Source of the DNA: a virus
IMG/VR virus record: IMGVR_UViG_3300021373_001757
Span: 1-24,325 of that record
DNA length: 24,325 nucleotides
Direction: 5' to 3' (one strand)
The position numbers and the translations under genes were made by a program. Under the pieces are notes generated by a model, which was given only the letters and a program-made list of their open reading frames with translations, was not told where the DNA came from and searched no databases. Positions 21,504-24,325 of the stretch are shown here, one piece after another (positions within the stretch are counted from its first letter, which is position 1; each line of letters begins with the position of its first letter).

Positions 21504-22514
21504 TTATTGATTTTGACGTGCTCTGATCATTGCAAGAATGTCTTGTGCGCCACCTGCATCACCTGCCGGTTCTGCCGCTGCTTCTGGAGCAGGTGCAGGC
21601 TCTGGTGTTGCTGCTGGTGCTGGATCTTGCCAACCAGTATCATTTACAGTTTCTTGTACTGGTGCTGCTGCTGGTTGTGGAGCAGGTGTTGGTGCAGGTG
21701 CTGTGTTTGGATCACCTGTACGTGCTGCCATACCTGCTGGACGGAAGTAATTGCTCCAACGATCTGGATCATAAGCTTCACCATCTACACTTGCTTCAAA
21801 CATTTCAGTAAGAACTTTAAGTTCAACTTCGCCTGGCTTTTTAGGAAGGAAATCATTAAGATTAAACAAGCCGTGTGTGTTCACTGCTGCCATCTCTGCA
21901 TCACCTAGTGGACGCTCTCTACGTGCCCAATTACTTGCGCCGTAGTCTGCATAACCACCTTTTGTACCTTTTGACAAACGGAAGTCTACACCAGCAGTGT
22001 AATCTGTTGGTAGTTCTTCCATATCTGGGTCCATTAGTGCTGCTTTGATTAGTTGGAAGATTTGTGGACCAATGATGAATCGACGAATTGGATTCTCTGG
22101 TTGTGAATCTTCTTTCAATGGATCATCTACAACAAAGCCTTGGAAGATATATGAACGCTTTTTCCAATACTTACGACCCATATCTTCTAATGATGGATCT
22201 TTAAACCAACCACGTACCTCTTGTAGAATTGGACATGATTCGCCGTACATTTCCATACATGGAACTTGTACTTGTACTGGACGAGAACTTGTGTCTCCTT
22301 TTACTCCACTAAATGGAAGTTTAATCATCAAACGTTCTTTCCAAAAGAAAGTGTTTGAATCATCACCGTCAGGTAGAAAACGCAGTGTTGCACTGCTACC
22401 TTCTGACATATTCCAAAATGGGTAAATTGCGTTGTCACCGCCTCCTGTGCGTTGACCTGAAGCGCCTGCTTCTTGTTCTTTGAGCTTTGCTCTAATTTCT
22501 GCTAATGATGCCAT
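21504..22514 (-). CDS. 32: Single-stranded DNA-binding protein gp32
   Basis: gp32 coats single-stranded DNA and organises the phage replisome and recombination proteins. The 336-residue product has the T4 gp32 core order: a basic N-terminal arm (LAEIRAKLKEQ), TLRFLPDGDD, the region PCMEMYGESCPILQEV (85-100), YWKKRSYIFQGFVVDDP, and a DYTAGVDFRLSK segment. Only C86 and C94 of the T4 zinc ligands remain in order; the third Cys is Leu (CPIL) and the His is not evident. A Pro/Ala-rich linker (about 270-322) leads to a short tip DILAMIRARQNQ, unlike the long acidic T4 tail. AAGGAGG lies before the ATG. Confidence 0.93.
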   Translation of the reverse strand: MASLAEIRAKLKEQEAGASGQRTGGGDNAIYPFWNMSEGSSATLRFLPDGDDSNTFFWKERLMIKLPFSGVKGDTSSRPVQVQVPCMEMYGESCPILQEVRGWFKDPSLEDMGRKYWKKRSYIFQGFVVDDPLKEDSQPENPIRRFIIGPQIFQLIKAALMDPDMEELPTDYTAGVDFRLSKGTKGGYADYGASNWARRERPLGDAEMAAVNTHGLFNLNDFLPKKPGEVELKVLTEMFEASVDGEAYDPDRWSNYFRPAGMAARTGDPNTAPAPTPAPQPAAAPVQETVNDTGWQDPAPAATPEPAPAPEAAAEPAGDAGGAQDILAMIRARQNQ

Positions 22515-22570
22515 AGTTATGCCTCCTTATATATTGCCTATGTGCTTGTGCCTAATTATGTGTAGCACAG
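22515..22570 (-). promoter_or_regulatory. Leader of gene 32 mRNA, possible translational operator
   Basis: About 55 bases separate the predicted start of transcription from the ATG. The leader has a TGTGC arm and two GCACA copies that could pair with it, then an AU-rich unpaired stretch (ATATATAAGGAGG) carrying the ribosome site. T4 gp32 represses its own translation by binding just such a structured-then-unstructured leader. The likeness is structural only and needs testing. Confidence 0.4.
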
Positions 22571-22585
22571 TTATAATACTACACA
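22559..22585. repeat. Inverted repeat at the gene 32 promoter
   Basis: Perfect 7-base arms TGTGTAG (22559-22565) and CTACACA (22579-22585) flank a 13-base centre. The right arm overlaps the first half of the -10 hexamer and the left arm lies in the first transcribed bases. An operator for a repressor is one option. Confidence 0.5.
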
Positions 22586-22604
22586 ATGTTATTTATCTTG
22601 TCAA
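22576..22604 (-). promoter_or_regulatory. Sigma70-type promoter of gene 32
   Basis: TTGACA (22599-22604), 17 bases and TAGTAT (22576-22581) on the minus strand: the same two hexamers and spacing as the primase promoter at 728. It lies in the longest gene-free stretch of the window (22515-22640) and would drive gene 32 and, by readthrough, uvsX and uvsY. Confidence 0.8.
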
Positions 22605-22631
22605 TGATTTTTTTGACAATATTTTCAAATA

Positions 22632-22659
22632 GTTAGCCGATTATCTTAAACCGGCTAAC
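22632..22659 (-). terminator. Hairpin at the end of the LysM gene
   Basis: Minus-strand arms GTTAGCCG and CGGCTAAC pair perfectly over 8 bases around a 12-base loop that contains the stop codon (22641-22643). The following bases are AT-rich without a long T-run. It is well placed to end the upstream transcript before the gene 32 promoter. Confidence 0.5.
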
Positions 22660-24325
22660 GCTGAAATTCTATTTAGTTCAGGAGTTTCTTGAACTTCTGG
22701 TTCTGCCTCTCTGTAGCCCATTACTTCTGCAACTTTATTATTAACTTGTTCTATGAACGCTTGAGCTGGCCTAATATACTGTTCTCCGTATTCTTTTTCT
22801 ACCATAGTAAGTACGGCTGTTTCGCCTTTTGGAAACTGGCCTGTATGACGATCAAAGTAACTTAGTATAAATTCGCCTAATGGAGTTTTTTGGTCTTTTT
22901 CAAGTGTAATTTTTTCACCATCTGGTCCATCGATTTCATCGCCTTTTTTCTTGCCGTCTTTTTTAGCCTGACGCACTGCATCTACATATGCGTTGCCTTC
23001 ATCTAAGTTGACCCCTAAATGCTCAGCAGCAGACTTTATACGTTGATTTGCTTCGTCAGACATAAACCCTGCATTATAAAACTGCACTGCCTTACTGCCA
23101 GGTAACATTGAATCTTTAAATTTTTCTATCGCATTTTCGACTGGGCCTGCAGGTAATTCTTCGCCTGCTTCTTGTCTTTGTTTGATTATGTTGATAATAT
23201 GAGCTGCTATACTAGCTTCCTGTTCAATACCGGCACCATACTGGTTCCACTGTTTTTCTAGCTTGCGGCGTTGTGCCATTTCTTTGGCTGCTGGTATTAA
23301 TGCATCTAAACTGCCTTCTTCAGTATCTTCTTCGTTCTCGTTAAGTTGTTCAGCAAACTGACCCATTAGATCTTCTATTGCATTTTCAAATGCTTGTTCC
23401 ATTGACGGATTAGTTAAACGTTTAAAATCGTCTGGACTGTAATTGTCTTTAGGATCGATACCTCTAGTTGCACCCGGTGTTGTAGGACTTGCACCTATAT
23501 CTTTTGCTACAAGAGGAATCACCAATTCTGTTCCTACTTGAATCATCTTTGGATTAGAGATGCCGTTTGCATTCATAATTTCGTCAACACCTTGCTGTAC
23601 ACCACCTGGGAAATGATCTATGTACTGTTGAGCAATTGAAAATATTGTTTCACCTGGAGCAACTTTATGATATGTATCTTCTGCTTCTTCTAGTTCTTGT
23701 GATTCGTTATTTCCAATAGATTGTATATCTTGCTTTACAAAATCAATAATGAATTTAGGTTCAACTGGAGCAGCTTTCATTACTCTTATCGCTTCGGGAT
23801 TATCAACTGGACCTGCCATCGCTTGCCTAATTAAGCTCATCTGCTGTTGAGCGTTTACCATTGTTTTGTTGCCGCCGCCTAGTTTTTGAATTTCTCTGCT
23901 CATATTGATTAACTCCATATAGAGTTGTATCAAGAATGCGCCGCCTTGTTTTCCATTGAATGGACGATTTAGATCACTTGCTATTTTATTGTCAAATGCA
24001 AGTTTTTCATATCTTTGAGAAATTTTCATTGCTTTTTTAACAAAGTCGTCGGGTTTTACACCTTGTGGTAATCCGATTGCCTTGCCTAAGTTAAATTCAC
24101 TTAATAAATCTTCTGGATTTACTGTTTCTGCTAAAGTAGATTCGCTTACTAAATTGTAAATGTAAGGAAACACATCTTTTAATTCTTCATTAAATTGCTT
24201 TACAGTTAATTGATCAATCCAGTTTTCAGCAACTTCGCTAGGCACTTCGTTTACTTGTGCAGGAGTAAAATTATCTAATGCTTCTGCATAGTATGCTGGC
24301 TTTTGCAAATTGCTAATTTCTTTTT
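22641..24325 (-). CDS. LysM-domain protein (5' end beyond window edge)
   Basis: The frame is open from the stop at 22641 to the right edge. The first possible start in the window is a TTG at 24308, but five or more in-frame codons continue upstream of it, so the gene is likely partial. At least 555 residues are visible, acidic and mostly helical. A LysM module lies at about 213-267 (counted from the TTG; YHKVAPGETIFSIAQQYI then a VGTELVIPL ending), which binds peptidoglycan or related glycans. The rest includes a long helical N-terminal part with Gln-rich segments and a conserved-looking C-terminal 120 residues. No signal peptide or catalytic domain is seen. A virion-associated or cell-wall-related role is inferred from LysM alone. 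Confidence 0.8.
   Translation of the reverse strand, partial: KEISNLQKPAYYAEALDNFTPAQVNEVPSEVAENWIDQLTVKQFNEELKDVFPYIYNLVSESTLAETVNPEDLLSEFNLGKAIGLPQGVKPDDFVKKAMKISQRYEKLAFDNKIASDLNRPFNGKQGGAFLIQLYMELINMSREIQKLGGGNKTMVNAQQQMSLIRQAMAGPVDNPEAIRVMKAAPVEPKFIIDFVKQDIQSIGNNESQELEEAEDTYHKVAPGETIFSIAQQYIDHFPGGVQQGVDEIMNANGISNPKMIQVGTELVIPLVAKDIGASPTTPGATRGIDPKDNYSPDDFKRLTNPSMEQAFENAIEDLMGQFAEQLNENEEDTEEGSLDALIPAAKEMAQRRKLEKQWNQYGAGIEQEASIAAHIINIIKQRQEAGEELPAGPVENAIEKFKDSMLPGSKAVQFYNAGFMSDEANQRIKSAAEHLGVNLDEGNAYVDAVRQAKKDGKKKGDEIDGPDGEKITLEKDQKTPLGEFILSYFDRHTGQFPKGETAVLTMVEKEYGEQYIRPAQAFIEQVNNKVAEVMGYREAEPEVQETPELNRISALAGLR

Noticed and set aside
21345-21908. A 187-codon plus-strand open frame and two more antisense frames over gene 32
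   Set aside because: They are antisense to the Pro/Ala-rich end of gene 32; the translation is Cys/Trp/Leu-rich low complexity and has no ribosome site.
1-24325. tRNA genes, CRISPR arrays, insertion sequences or an integrase
   Set aside because: Gene-free gaps are too short for tRNAs except 22515-22640, which has no cloverleaf; no regularly spaced repeats, transposase or integrase motifs were seen.

Overview
This window looks like part of the genome of a T4-like myovirus of the marine pelagic type, such as the phages of picocyanobacteria or SAR11. That call rests on a densely packed, AT-rich gene array carrying recognisable T4 core replication and recombination proteins: a gp61-type primase, UvsW, UvsY, UvsX and gp32. 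Stops and starts mostly overlap (ATGA or TAATG). Almost all genes lie on the minus strand. No photosynthesis gene, tRNA, integrase or CRISPR array is visible, so the host cannot be fixed. Kdo (3-deoxy-manno-octulosonate) genes point to a Gram-negative host.

Layout, left to right. (1) 1-721: the N-terminal two thirds or so of a primase, cut by the window edge. (2) 753-1896: two related beta-rich proteins, probably virion parts, behind a T4-late-like promoter, then a small plus-strand conserved gene (1958-2329). (3) 2307-4808: a methyltransferase followed by an unusual replication-flavoured cassette. It holds a 189-residue miniature DnaE (C-family polymerase) palm protein, a 60-residue protein, a zinc-finger protein, a protein with a gp62-like sequence pattern and a 48-residue protein. 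(4) 4813-9061: kdsB, an unknown protein with isochorismatase-like features, kdsA, metK, a small conserved protein, a second methyltransferase and a cupin. (5) 9071-12248: a conserved phage protein, the UvsW helicase and a 408-residue unknown. (6) 12265-19680: a surface-polysaccharide island with glycosyltransferases, a bifunctional GT8/capsule-type transferase, a nucleotidyltransferase-cupin fusion, an FkbM methyltransferase and a sugar nucleotidyltransferase. (7) 19688-22514: uvsY, a small acidic protein, uvsX and gene 32. (8) 22641-24325: a LysM-containing protein that runs off the right edge.

How the genes may work together. The replication and recombination proteins are the usual T4 set. 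Woven through them is a sugar programme: KdsA and KdsB would make and activate Kdo, other nucleotidyltransferases would activate further sugars, and five glycosyltransferase genes could assemble or decorate a glycan. MetK would supply S-adenosylmethionine to three phage methyltransferases. The target could be host lipopolysaccharide or capsule, altered during infection, or the virion itself; the sequence does not decide.

The least ordinary items are the miniature DnaE with all three catalytic aspartates kept, the three homologous capsule-type transferase modules (one fused to a GT8 domain), and several TTGACA-17-TAnTAT-like promoters, two of which sit so close to the start codon that the mRNAs should be leaderless.
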